Shown: positions 1-8,167 of the stretch, one piece after another
Layout of the letters: every line of letters starts with the position of its first letter
Position numbering within the stretch: the first letter of the stretch is position 1
From: Halanaerobium kushneri
Lineage (GTDB): Bacteria > Bacillota > Halanaerobiia > Halanaerobiales > Halanaerobiaceae
Assembly (NCBI RefSeq): GCF_900156285.1
Contig: NZ_FTNC01000001.1
Location: 186,001-250,000, forward strand
Reading direction: 5' to 3'
Length of the DNA stretch: 64,000 bases
Notes under the pieces: generated by a model
The model's input: the letters and a program-made list of their open reading frames with translations, nothing else
Database searches by the model: none
Told to the model about the DNA's origin: nothing
Translations under genes and position numbers: made by a program

Positions 1-1
1 A

Positions 2-979
2 GAAATCAAAAAAAGCTTTGATGATCAGCGGCGAACCGAAATAATTGCTGATGACAGTAAAGCTGAAATAACTAAAGATGATTTGATCAAAGAGAAAAAT
101 GCTGTTTTATCACTATCCTACCGGGGAATTATTAAACGAAATGAAGAGTTCAAGAATCTAAGAGCGGCTAAAAACGACTATCTTGTTGCAGCAGTTGAAG
201 GTTCTTCGTTAGATCAACTTCTCTTTTTTAGTGATCAGGGAGAAGTATATAATTTACAGGTCCATGATATTGAAGAACATCACGGACTTGCTACCGGAGA
301 TAATTTAAGTAAATATCTTCAGATTCCAATCAAGGAAAATATTATTTCATTAAATATTTTAGATAAGGAACAGAATAAGAATCAAAATCAATATTATACC
401 TTTGTTACTCATTCTGGTTTGGTCAAAAGGAGTAATATCGATGAATATAGGACCAATTATAGCCATATTAGAGCAATCAAACTGGACAATGATAGCTTAG
501 TCAATGTTGAAAAAACAAATGCGATAGAAGATATAATTGTTGTTAGCAAAAATGGTTATTTAATTAGATTTAGCGGGGATACCTTCTCGACTACCGGTCG
601 GAATACTCTTGGCAGTAGAGCAATCAATTTAAGCAAAAATGATCATGTAATCTACTTTAACATTTTTGATAAAAATGATTTCTTAATCTCAATTAGTGAG
701 GATGGCAGAGCTAATAAAATTAAATTAAACAATTTTAGATCTCAAAAAAGAAATGGTAAAGGAATTAGAATTTTTTCTAATAGCAAATACAAACTTGCAG
801 GAGCAGTCACAGCAGCCAGAGATGATAAAATATTAATTGCTGCTAAAAATGGAGAAATAAATGAAATAGTTGTCGCTGATATACCAGAAACCTCACCGGG
901 AGGTAATATGTATCAGGTTACAAAAGAACTTGATTTTGAAAAAATAGTGGCTGTCAAAAAAATTATTGAAGTGGAATAA
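2..979 (+). CDS. DNA topoisomerase (type II) subunit A, C-terminal part (GyrA/ParC family), 5' truncated by the window
   Basis: The reading frame is already open at base 2, where it reads FDDQRRTEI, the family motif just before the C-terminal domain; the gene therefore begins outside the window and the TTG at 83 is internal. The visible 325 residues are the beta-propeller that wraps DNA, with repeated blades such as KNGYLIRF and GSRAINL. QKRNGKG resembles the GyrA box (QRRGGKG) with one changed glycine, so GyrA and ParC cannot be separated from this fragment. It would work with a B subunit in ATP-dependent strand passage. It is convergent with the next gene and ends at a shared palindromic terminator. 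Confidence 0.85.
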   Translation, partial: EIKKSFDDQRRTEIIADDSKAEITKDDLIKEKNAVLSLSYRGIIKRNEEFKNLRAAKNDYLVAAVEGSSLDQLLFFSDQGEVYNLQVHDIEEHHGLATGDNLSKYLQIPIKENIISLNILDKEQNKNQNQYYTFVTHSGLVKRSNIDEYRTNYSHIRAIKLDNDSLVNVEKTNAIEDIIVVSKNGYLIRFSGDTFSTTGRNTLGSRAINLSKNDHVIYFNIFDKNDFLISISEDGRANKIKLNNFRSQKRNGKGIRIFSNSKYKLAGAVTAARDDKILIAAKNGEINEIVVADIPETSPGGNMYQVTKELDFEKIVAVKKIIEVE

Positions 980-1000
980 AACTTAATAATCAAAGATAAA

Positions 1001-1027
1001 AAACCTCAGTCATATGACTGAGGTTTT
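1001..1027. terminator. Bidirectional rho-independent terminator
   Basis: A perfect 20-base palindrome at 1004-1023 (arm CCTCAGTCAT) is flanked by A-tract on one side and T-tract on the other, so it can stop both the topoisomerase gene (plus) and the SleB-like gene (minus). Confidence 0.85.
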
Positions 1028-1047
1028 TATTTAAGCTAAATAAGTTT

Positions 1048-1638
1048 TTATTTTAAAAACACATGGTTGCCAATAGTTACTACCTTATCTCTTTTAGCAA
1101 AAAACTCAGGGTTTCTTGATTTAGCAGGATTATAAAAATAAAGGCTTCCCTGACTTGGATCCAGACCGCTTACAGCATCATAGGCAGCCTTAAAAGAATC
1201 ATTATCTGGTGATAAATCAATCATCCCATTTTCAACTGGAGTAAATTGCCCAGTTTGATAAACAACCTCTCTAATTGAATTTGGAAATGAAGGATGATAA
1301 ACCCTATTAATTATAACCGCTCCTACTGCCACTTTGCCCTGGTAGCTTTCACCACGCGCCTCCGCATTAATTATACTTGCCAGTATTTCAATTTCATCTG
1401 CACTAAAATTTTTGTAACTATAAAAATCATCCCTTACTGCAACTTCTTTATTACTGCTTTTACCACCGGAAAGAACAACAAGCAAAAACATAAGTCCCAG
1501 ACCTGTGTAAATATCTTCTTTTTCTATAGATGCTGCTTTAAGTTCTGAAACAGGCATTAAATAAGGTAGAAATACTGAATTAAACAGTAAAATCAAAGCA
1601 AGTGTAATTATTATTTGTTTAAAATGAATCTTCTGCAT
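1048..1638 (-). CDS. SleB-type cell wall hydrolase (Hydrolase_2 family)
   Basis: The protein has 196 residues: an N-terminal hydrophobic export or anchor segment (about 9-32), a short linker, then a Hydrolase_2 domain from about residue 82. That domain contains INAEARGE, VAVGAVIINRV, QFTPV and LYFYNP, all typical of SleB/CwlJ lytic transglycosylase-like enzymes. Such enzymes cut peptidoglycan (cortex in spores, vegetative wall elsewhere). A second SleB-domain protein lies at 57929-58855 and shares the same core and the GxHVF ending. The ATG at 1638 has an AAGGAG Shine-Dalgarno. It lies downstream of the SLH/TonB block and may belong to the same envelope unit. The substrate is inferred from family only. 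Confidence 0.85.
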   Translation of the reverse strand: MQKIHFKQIIITLALILLFNSVFLPYLMPVSELKAASIEKEDIYTGLGLMFLLVVLSGGKSSNKEVAVRDDFYSYKNFSADEIEILASIINAEARGESYQGKVAVGAVIINRVYHPSFPNSIREVVYQTGQFTPVENGMIDLSPDNDSFKAAYDAVSGLDPSQGSLYFYNPAKSRNPEFFAKRDKVVTIGNHVFLK

Positions 1639-1711
1639 AGACTATTCTCCTTATATAAGATACTTAATGATATTAAAATATAATCAATCTACCATAATCC
1701 CTTATTTTAAA

Positions 1712-2467
1712 TTAAAGAATTAAAGCAAGTAATGCCAGTGCTCCAAGTATATAACCAGTATTTAAAGAACCCTTTTCTTCTTTCAGCTCTTTATTGGCCG
1801 CTTTCTTTTCAGCTTCAAGTTCTGAAATTCTATTTTCCAATTCTTCAATTCTTGTCATATTAATACTCTGATTATCTTCCAGTTCCTGCAGCTTTTGTCC
1901 GGAAACTCCTTCTTCTTTAATAGCATTTAATTCCTTTTCTAAACTATTAATCTGGTTGTCCAGACCGTTAACATTTTCTTCTAATTCTGCCATTCTGGAT
2001 ATATGATCAGCAATATCCTGAACCTCTTCCTGAAGTTCAGATACCCGAACATTAATGTTAGATATATCTTCATCCTGAATCTGGTTCTTATCTTCTGTAT
2101 TCTGTAATCTTTCTTCAAACTCCTTCTGCTTTTGAGCAACCGTAACCAGTTCATCTCTAAATTCCAGAGAAAGTTCGCGAATTACATCAACATCTTCTTC
2201 CGAAAGATTCTGAGAAGCAGCTCCACTGGTGGTATTTTGCAGTACATTAGTAATAATTTCTGCCATTTCATATCTTGTTAAAGGTTGATCTCCATTAAAA
2301 TCCTCTCCCGAATAAAGACTTAAATAACCTTTATCAGCCAGATACTGAACACTATCATAAGCCCAGTGATCACGAGGAACATCATCAAACTGCTGAGCAA
2401 AAACACCTGAAGTAAAGATTAAGACAAATAATAAAGCTATCGAAAATATGTTTTTATATTTTAACAT
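1712..2467 (-). CDS. Exported SLH-domain / coiled-coil protein with C-terminal membrane helix
   Basis: The 251 residues divide into a signal peptide (about 1-25, ending VFAQQ), one SLH domain (about 27-78, with DVPRDHWAYDSVQYL and PLTRYEMAEII), a long coiled coil (about 88-235, rich in E/Q/L heptads) and a hydrophobic stretch that ends the protein (GYILGALALLALIL). SLH domains bind wall-linked polymers. In diderm Firmicutes, SLH plus coiled coil is the layout of OmpM tethers, but here a single helix replaces the beta-barrel. Its ATG directly follows the TAA of the upstream gene, and its Shine-Dalgarno GGAGG lies inside that gene's last codons, implying translational coupling. I infer a membrane-to-wall spacer; the exact membrane is unknown. 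Confidence 0.75.
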   Translation of the reverse strand: MLKYKNIFSIALLFVLIFTSGVFAQQFDDVPRDHWAYDSVQYLADKGYLSLYSGEDFNGDQPLTRYEMAEIITNVLQNTTSGAASQNLSEEDVDVIRELSLEFRDELVTVAQKQKEFEERLQNTEDKNQIQDEDISNINVRVSELQEEVQDIADHISRMAELEENVNGLDNQINSLEKELNAIKEEGVSGQKLQELEDNQSINMTRIEELENRISELEAEKKAANKELKEEKGSLNTGYILGALALLALIL

Positions 2468-4459
2468 TTAATTTTCCTCCTCTAAAATATTTCTGATTTC
2501 AATTTTAAAAGGATTACCAGGTCCATTTACTGCTTTTAGATTACTAATATTTATATTCCCCGGATCCTCTTCCTTTAATTTAAAATGAACTGTTGCAATA
2601 ATCCCATTTGATTTATTAAATGGAAATTCTTGATTAAATAAAATTTTTCCTCTTTCAGATCTATCCGGCCTATTAAATGGCAGCAGATTGTTATTTTCAC
2701 CAACAAAGAAATCTCCACGCGAGATATGAGTTAACAGTAATTTTTCGCTATCATAATTGAGGGTAAAGGATATATTTTCAGCTTCTGCAATATTTGCAGC
2801 AACAATGTCAACAGCAAAATAATCCTCATCTTTCTGTCCCCTGGTTTCCCTGAGCAAAATAAGTGGTTTTAATTCTGGTAAACTAATCTCTTCAACAATC
2901 GTTTTTTGGTAATTATTTAAACCACTAACCTTTAAAGCAAAAGGTAGAGTACCATCAACTCTTAAGGCTTCGATTGCCCAGTTTATATTAATCTTTTCAT
3001 TAGTTCTCAGAATTCCAATATTCTTTTTACTAATTTCTCTGCTGGCTGTAACTAAACCGGGTGGCAGTATTAATTCTGCTTCAACTCCATAAAGTGAAGT
3101 TTCTCCAGAATTATTAATCTCAGCCTGAATTCTAAATGGATTGGGTTCTAATCTACCATCAACAGATTGCACATCCTCCATTAATGTAATATCAGCATTT
3201 AGCTCAGGTGGACCAAGAAATTCGACTCGTCTTTCAACTTCATTGGAATCTGTATTGTCAGCATCCACTATAACTCTGTAGGTCATATTTTCAGGAAGAT
3301 TATCTCTATTACTAGCACTAACATTCCAGGTTATTTGAGAAATTCCTCCCGGCTCCATATCACCAAGATTTCTGCTTAACTGATCTGCACTAAAACCATC
3401 GGGAAGTTCAATTTTAATTGATACATTCCGGGCATTAATTTCGGAAGTGTTTTCTAAATATGCTACCACAGGGAAAGTCTGATTATTATCATCCAATGTT
3501 ACTTCTGCCGGTGATGTTACTCCCAGTGACAAAATACCAGGAACTATTGTTATACCTCCAAGTCCATACTTTGTAATATAGGTTTTAGTTTCTCCAGGCT
3601 CAATTATTTCAGGTACCCAGTACATTGCTATAGCACTGTCTATCTCATATTCGCCCTTACGCATAAAATCCTGACCCGGGTTAAAATCAAAATCCCAGAC
3701 ACCATCTGCCAGACTGCCCCAGTCAGAAAAATAAACTCTATCTGGTGTACTTACATCAGGACCAATAAATGATCCCTGAGAAGTAACCTGAGGGTTAGAA
3801 ACACTATCAAAAGCCTGCCAGAAATCATCAAGCTGTTTATCATAATATAGTTTATCAGTTGAAATGGTGTCTTCACCAAGTCTAAAGGGAGCCCCATCAT
3901 TTTCCCCCAGCATAGTGTCAAGCATTATTCTGAGCCCAACTTTTTCTTCTTTCTGACCTTCATTTGTAACTCTATACTGTATCTGTGCACTATCTGCCAG
4001 TCCAGTTGTTGAACTTTTTACAATTGAAAGAATCTGTTCAACTACAATATTATCAAAACGAGTTCTGGTAACAATTTGGTTATCCTCTACTGTTGGTTCC
4101 TGGATAACCTCACCATATTTAGCCCCATCACCAGCTCTTCTCTCTGTTGAACCACCAAAAACATATTTCTGATCATTAATCCAGAGTGAAGTATAGGATG
4201 TCCAGGGATTAGGCCGGCCATAAATTAGCGGTTTATTATCATCATTTTCTCGCGCTGGAGCACCACCAGTTGTTTCGACAGCAAACCTCCCCTGCGAGTT
4301 TTGATTTTGATTAACCACAATTACTATATATTCATTTCCAAATCGAAGATTATTATCTTCATCTACATTCTGAAAAAAATTATCCTGAGCTGATGTTTGA
4401 ATTGAAAAGATTAATAAAAGTATTAGTGACACTAAAATTATATTTCTATATTTTTCCAT
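2468..4459 (-). CDS. Exported multidomain beta-sandwich protein with CARDB/DUF11-like repeats and C-terminal cohesin-like domain
   Basis: I do not recognise this gene as a named family. The 663 residues start with a signal peptide (about 1-24). An N-terminal domain (about 30-300) contains GRPNPWTSYTSLWIN and many aromatic beta-strand patterns. Two domains of CARDB/DUF11 type follow (about 310-415 and 420-525: VVAYLENTSEINARNVSIKI, then IQAEINNSGETSLYGVEAEL). The last part (about 535-655) looks like a cohesin-type fold with ISFTLNYDSEKLLLT and GIIATVHFKL. No catalytic motif was seen. It sits six bases after tonB and is coupled to the SLH gene, so I infer a periplasmic or surface role in the same envelope module. 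Confidence 0.5.
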   Translation of the reverse strand: MEKYRNIILVSLILLLIFSIQTSAQDNFFQNVDEDNNLRFGNEYIVIVVNQNQNSQGRFAVETTGGAPARENDDNKPLIYGRPNPWTSYTSLWINDQKYVFGGSTERRAGDGAKYGEVIQEPTVEDNQIVTRTRFDNIVVEQILSIVKSSTTGLADSAQIQYRVTNEGQKEEKVGLRIMLDTMLGENDGAPFRLGEDTISTDKLYYDKQLDDFWQAFDSVSNPQVTSQGSFIGPDVSTPDRVYFSDWGSLADGVWDFDFNPGQDFMRKGEYEIDSAIAMYWVPEIIEPGETKTYITKYGLGGITIVPGILSLGVTSPAEVTLDDNNQTFPVVAYLENTSEINARNVSIKIELPDGFSADQLSRNLGDMEPGGISQITWNVSASNRDNLPENMTYRVIVDADNTDSNEVERRVEFLGPPELNADITLMEDVQSVDGRLEPNPFRIQAEINNSGETSLYGVEAELILPPGLVTASREISKKNIGILRTNEKININWAIEALRVDGTLPFALKVSGLNNYQKTIVEEISLPELKPLILLRETRGQKDEDYFAVDIVAANIAEAENISFTLNYDSEKLLLTHISRGDFFVGENNNLLPFNRPDRSERGKILFNQEFPFNKSNGIIATVHFKLKEEDPGNINISNLKAVNGPGNPFKIEIRNILEEEN

Positions 4460-4465
4460 TAATTA

Positions 4466-5629
4466 TCACTCACCTCCAGCAACAAATTCAACTTCTCCAA
4501 TATTTACTTCCACCTGACTGTTATCAGATTCATCAATATAATATCTTACTGAGACAGGAATTCTATAGGAACGCTGATACTCTTTAAATTCCCAGCCGTG
4601 TTCTAAAGTAAGCTGAGCCACTCTGTCCATAGAATCATATCCAGAAGATTCAACTACCTCAATATTATTGACAATTCCACCTGGTGAAAGTTCAACCATT
4701 AGTCTAACTGTACCCTCAGAACGACTTCCAACTAAATCTTTGGGAAAAGTTGGTGGTTCAATCAAACCAATCAAATCACCTGCAGTAGGCGGAGGTGGTG
4801 GATTAACTTCCTCCTTCTCCTGAGTAGTGTTATTATCTGTACTGGTTTCATCAGAACTAGTTTCAGCTGTTTTCTGTTCAGACTGAGTAACTTCTTCTGG
4901 TTTAGTTTGAGAGCTCTGGCTGCTTTCTTCTTTTGGCTTTTCAATATTTTCTTCTTTTGTCTCAGTTTTGTTTTTTTCTATTTCTTTTTTCTTTTCAGGT
5001 TCTTTTTGAGCAACTTCCAGCTCGCTTTCACTATCTTTACTGGCCATAATATCGGTTTTTTCAGAACTTGATTCTGCTTCCGGTTCCGGTTTTGATTTAG
5101 TCTCAGTTTTAGGCTCAACATCTTCAGTTACTAGTTCTGATTTGACTTCCTGTTTTACAGGTTCCGGCTTAGAATCAGTTTTCTGTTTTTCTACCGCTTC
5201 AGAATTATTAACCTCCTTCTTGGGAGCTGGTTTTTCTTCAATCTGAGCTTTTTGCTGTTCTTTAACTACAGGTTCCGGCTCCGGTTTTGTTGCTTCTTTT
5301 TTTTCGGGTTCTACTGGTTCAGGTTTTACTGATTCAGTTTTTTGTTCCTCATCTGGCTTTGGCTCTTCTAAGACTTCTTCTTTAGTTTTTTCCTGCCTTT
5401 TTTCTGCTGGTTTTTCAGTTAGTTCAGCGTTTTTGTCAACATTTTCTTCATCTAAAGGAGCAGGTTGATATTCAACCATTTGTACATAACCATAATCATC
5501 TAATTCATTCTCACTCTGAGCACTCCCATGCAGAAAACCAATTGGAAGAAAATACAAAATTATTAAATGTAGTATAATTGATACACTTATATATAACAGT
5601 AATTTTCGATCGTCATTTTTATTAGGCAT
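4466..5629 (-). CDS. tonB: TonB-family energy transducer
   Basis: The 387 residues show the TonB plan: a short cytoplasmic start, one membrane helix (about 9-31), a very long low-complexity linker rich in Glu, Lys, Pro, Ser and Thr (about 50-285, many PEP and KPE runs), and a C-terminal TonB domain (about 295-375) with GTVRLMVELSPGGIVNNIEV and a YRIPVSVRYYI strand. In known systems TonB passes proton-motive energy from ExbBD to outer-membrane receptors. The linker is much longer than in enterobacterial TonB (239 residues in total). It follows exbD by 15 bases. No TonB-dependent receptor lies in this window. A TolA-like role is the alternative. Confidence 0.8.
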   Translation of the reverse strand: MPNKNDDRKLLLYISVSIILHLIILYFLPIGFLHGSAQSENELDDYGYVQMVEYQPAPLDEENVDKNAELTEKPAEKRQEKTKEEVLEEPKPDEEQKTESVKPEPVEPEKKEATKPEPEPVVKEQQKAQIEEKPAPKKEVNNSEAVEKQKTDSKPEPVKQEVKSELVTEDVEPKTETKSKPEPEAESSSEKTDIMASKDSESELEVAQKEPEKKKEIEKNKTETKEENIEKPKEESSQSSQTKPEEVTQSEQKTAETSSDETSTDNNTTQEKEEVNPPPPPTAGDLIGLIEPPTFPKDLVGSRSEGTVRLMVELSPGGIVNNIEVVESSGYDSMDRVAQLTLEHGWEFKEYQRSYRIPVSVRYYIDESDNSQVEVNIGEVEFVAGGE

Positions 5630-5644
5630 AAATTCACCATCCCA

Positions 5645-6049
5645 TTAACTACCTTCTTTATCTGCAGCTAGTGCCAGCTGTGTAATTCCTGCATTTCTCA
5701 TTCCATCCATTAAAGAGACAACATTTTCATACCGCGTATTTTTATCAGCACTAATTACAATTGTCAAATTAGTATTTTCATTATTTGCAACTTCCGCTTC
5801 AGAAATAATTTGATTTAAAGCTAAAGATTGGTCTTGATAATAATAATTTCCATCCGAATCAATCTGGACAATAAAATTTTCTGTATCCTGTTCTGTTGCA
5901 GTAACTGCCTTTGGAAGCTGCATTTCAATACCCTCAGGAGTAGTTCTAAAAGTAGTAAAAAGCATAAAAAATACTAAAAGAAAAAATATAACATCAATCA
6001 TGGGTATTATGTTGATTGAACTTTTTTTCTTAAGAGTAGTTTTGAACAT
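5645..6049 (-). CDS. exbD: ExbD/TolR-family biopolymer transport protein
   Basis: About 134 residues. One membrane helix (about 13-36) carries the family's essential proton-relay aspartate in NIIPMIDVIFFLLVFFM, followed by a periplasmic domain with IQIDSDGNYYY-like strands. The ATG at 6049 is preferred because GAGGTGA stands five bases ahead of it; the GTG at 6058 lies within that Shine-Dalgarno. The start overlaps the exbB end by 20 bases, so the two are probably made in fixed ratio. Known role: with ExbB it forms the proton-driven stator that powers TonB. Confidence 0.88.
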   Translation of the reverse strand: MFKTTLKKKSSINIIPMIDVIFFLLVFFMLFTTFRTTPEGIEMQLPKAVTATEQDTENFIVQIDSDGNYYYQDQSLALNQIISEAEVANNENTNLTIVISADKNTRYENVVSLMDGMRNAGITQLALAADKEGS

Positions 6050-6680
6050 CACTGTCACCTCTATTATTACTTACAACATCAACAATCTCCACCATGCTTA
6101 AATTCATCTGATGAGCCCTTCTTTCTACTTTATGAGCAAAATAGGAATAGAATATTGCTGTTGGAATTGCAATAATTAATCCTAAAGCAGTACTGATCAG
6201 TGCAGCAGCAATTCCAGAACTAATCTGAGCTGGATTTGCAGCACCTGCTGCTGTTCCAAGAATATTAAAACTGCTAATAATCCCCATAACAGTTCCCAAC
6301 AGACCTAATAGAGGAGAAATCATAGCAACAACATCCAGTATTGGCAAATGTCTTTCCATTTTTTTAATTTCATCTTCTCCAACAGCCTGCAAAACCTCTC
6401 TTAATCGAGAAGGATCTTCACTATTATGAGCTAAAGCTGTTGAAAGAAGCTTGGCATTAGTACTCTTTTTTCCTTTTAACTCGTTTAGTGCACTTAAAAT
6501 GTCACCCTCTTCAACTAAAATTTCAATTCTTTTAATTAAACGAAAATTATTGTCATTATTTCTATAAAAGAATATAGCTTTTTCGATTATTACAGCCAGA
6601 CTAAAAATTGAAGCTATCAAAAGTGGTATAGTCATTGGTCCACCTAATGTCAACAAATTCCAGATACGATTTAAATCCAA
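6030..6680 (-). CDS. exbB: MotA/TolQ/ExbB proton channel protein
   Basis: About 216 residues with three membrane segments (about 14-36, 115-140 and 158-182) and the cytoplasmic loop between the first two. The second and third segments contain ISPLLGLLGTVMGII and GIAAALISTALGLIIAIPT, the standard MotA/TolQ/ExbB signature. The TTG at 6680 is chosen because AGGAG lies eight bases ahead; the in-frame GTG at 6689 abuts the Shine-Dalgarno. First gene of exbB-exbD-tonB, 77-86 bases after the histidine kinase. It forms the inner-membrane pentamer that conducts protons and houses ExbD. Confidence 0.9.
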   Translation of the reverse strand: MDLNRIWNLLTLGGPMTIPLLIASIFSLAVIIEKAIFFYRNNDNNFRLIKRIEILVEEGDILSALNELKGKKSTNAKLLSTALAHNSEDPSRLREVLQAVGEDEIKKMERHLPILDVVAMISPLLGLLGTVMGIISSFNILGTAAGAANPAQISSGIAAALISTALGLIIAIPTAIFYSYFAHKVERRAHQMNLSMVEIVDVVSNNRGDSDVQNYS

Positions 6681-6766
6681 TCCAATCACTCCTCTTAAAT
6701 CTAATAATTAAATAATTAATATGCACTAATTTTTTATTTCAATATAAAAAATCATATTCCTTTAAA

Positions 6767-8167
6767 TTAATCCTTGCTCCTTTTAAAAACCAACTTAAAT
6801 TCTGTACCATTATTACTACTTTCTACGCTAATTTGACCCTGATGAGCTTCCATTAATTCTTTAGCAACAGCAAGGCCAATACCTGTACCCTGATTTGTAG
6901 AATTTCTAGATTTATCAGCTCTGTAAAATCTTTCAAAAATATATGGTAGGTCCTCACTGCTGATTCCAATACCACTATCTTTAATAAAAACATCAATCTC
7001 ATTTTTTGTTACCAGAGAATTAATTTTAATTTTTCCATTTTCAACATTATATTTAATTGCATTTTCAATAATATTATTGAAAATTTGAAAAATACTATCC
7101 TGATCTCCTTTAACATTAAGCTCATTATTTAAAGTTAAACTAAGTTCAATGTTTTTTTCTTTTAGGGCTTTCTGATGCTGATTAGTTATTTTTTTTATAA
7201 TTGGAGTTAAGTTTATTTTTTCCTCTTTTAGATTAAATATTTTATTTTGAGCATCAGCGAATTCATTTAATTTTTCAATTAAAGTAGTCATTCTTTCAGT
7301 TTCTTCCTGCATTTCACTGATATTCTCCTGATTAGCTTTTATTTTTCCATCCTCTATCGCTTCCAGATAACCTTTAATAGTCGTAAGAGGAGTTCTTAAT
7401 TCGTGGGCTAAATCAGAAGTTGATTCTTTTCTTATCTTTTCCAATTTATTAAGTTTTTTACTCATTAAATTAAAGGACCTAATCAACTCAGTTAATTCGT
7501 CATCTCCTTTGCTATTAATATTTTGCTGGTAATTTCCTCTGGCTACATCTAGTGCTGCGTTTTTTAGCTTAATTAAAGGTTCAGTAATTTTCTTTGATAG
7601 AATAAAAGAAAAAATAATAACAATTAAAATTACAATTAGAGCACTTAAAACAATTGCTCGATAGATATTATTCTTAAAATAATCATATAACTCGGAATCA
7701 ATCTGATTTTCTGCATTAACTTCTTTCCAGTATAATGTTAAGACTTTTTCAGAACCAATATAAACTTCCTGACTCCTGGTTCTGCCAGGGTAATTATCCG
7801 GTAACTGTCTAACACCATTGAAATGGGAATTATTACTCATCATCCCCATTCTCCTCATCATCTGTGCCATCTGATTATTCTGGGATGGAAAATAAATAAA
7901 TTCTCCCTGATTATTTTCAACCCAGAGTGGAATTCTATTAGTTCTACTGAAATTATTTACTAAATTTTGGACAGCTGCAAAATCATTATTTTTAAAATTC
8001 TCACTGAGTACTGAAGCAAGATCAGAAACATTTTCTTCTCTCTGTAAGTTAATAAAATCATCAAATCTTTCCCCAATAGAAAAGTTTATAAAAACTCCGA
8101 CCAGTAATAATGAGAGTATAACCAGTACTAAAAATACAACAAAAAGTTTTTGACCAAGTTTTGACAT
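6767..8167 (-). CDS. Membrane sensor histidine kinase with Met-rich extracytoplasmic loop
   Basis: The 466 residues comprise TM1 (about 7-29), an external sensor domain (about 30-168), TM2 (about 171-191), HAMP (about 192-244), a HisKA domain with the phosphorylated histidine in DLAHELRTPL (His255) and HATPase_c with NAIKYN, DSGIGI and GTGIGLAVAKELM. The sensor domain contains QMAQMMRRMGMM (about 99-110), an unusual methionine cluster next to Ser/Asn/His. The ATG overlaps the regulator's TGA by one base (TGATG) after an AGGTGA site. It partners the OmpR-type regulator and precedes exbB, suggesting control of the envelope block. The signal is unknown; Cu/Ag or methionine oxidation are possible. 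Confidence 0.9.
   Translation of the reverse strand: MSKLGQKLFVVFLVLVILSLLLVGVFINFSIGERFDDFINLQREENVSDLASVLSENFKNNDFAAVQNLVNNFSRTNRIPLWVENNQGEFIYFPSQNNQMAQMMRRMGMMSNNSHFNGVRQLPDNYPGRTRSQEVYIGSEKVLTLYWKEVNAENQIDSELYDYFKNNIYRAIVLSALIVILIVIIFSFILSKKITEPLIKLKNAALDVARGNYQQNINSKGDDELTELIRSFNLMSKKLNKLEKIRKESTSDLAHELRTPLTTIKGYLEAIEDGKIKANQENISEMQEETERMTTLIEKLNEFADAQNKIFNLKEEKINLTPIIKKITNQHQKALKEKNIELSLTLNNELNVKGDQDSIFQIFNNIIENAIKYNVENGKIKINSLVTKNEIDVFIKDSGIGISSEDLPYIFERFYRADKSRNSTNQGTGIGLAVAKELMEAHQGQISVESSNNGTEFKLVFKRSKD

Noticed and set aside
1048-1638. SleB as proof of sporulation
   Set aside because: Hydrolase_2 enzymes occur in non-sporulating bacteria, and no dedicated spore operon is visible here.
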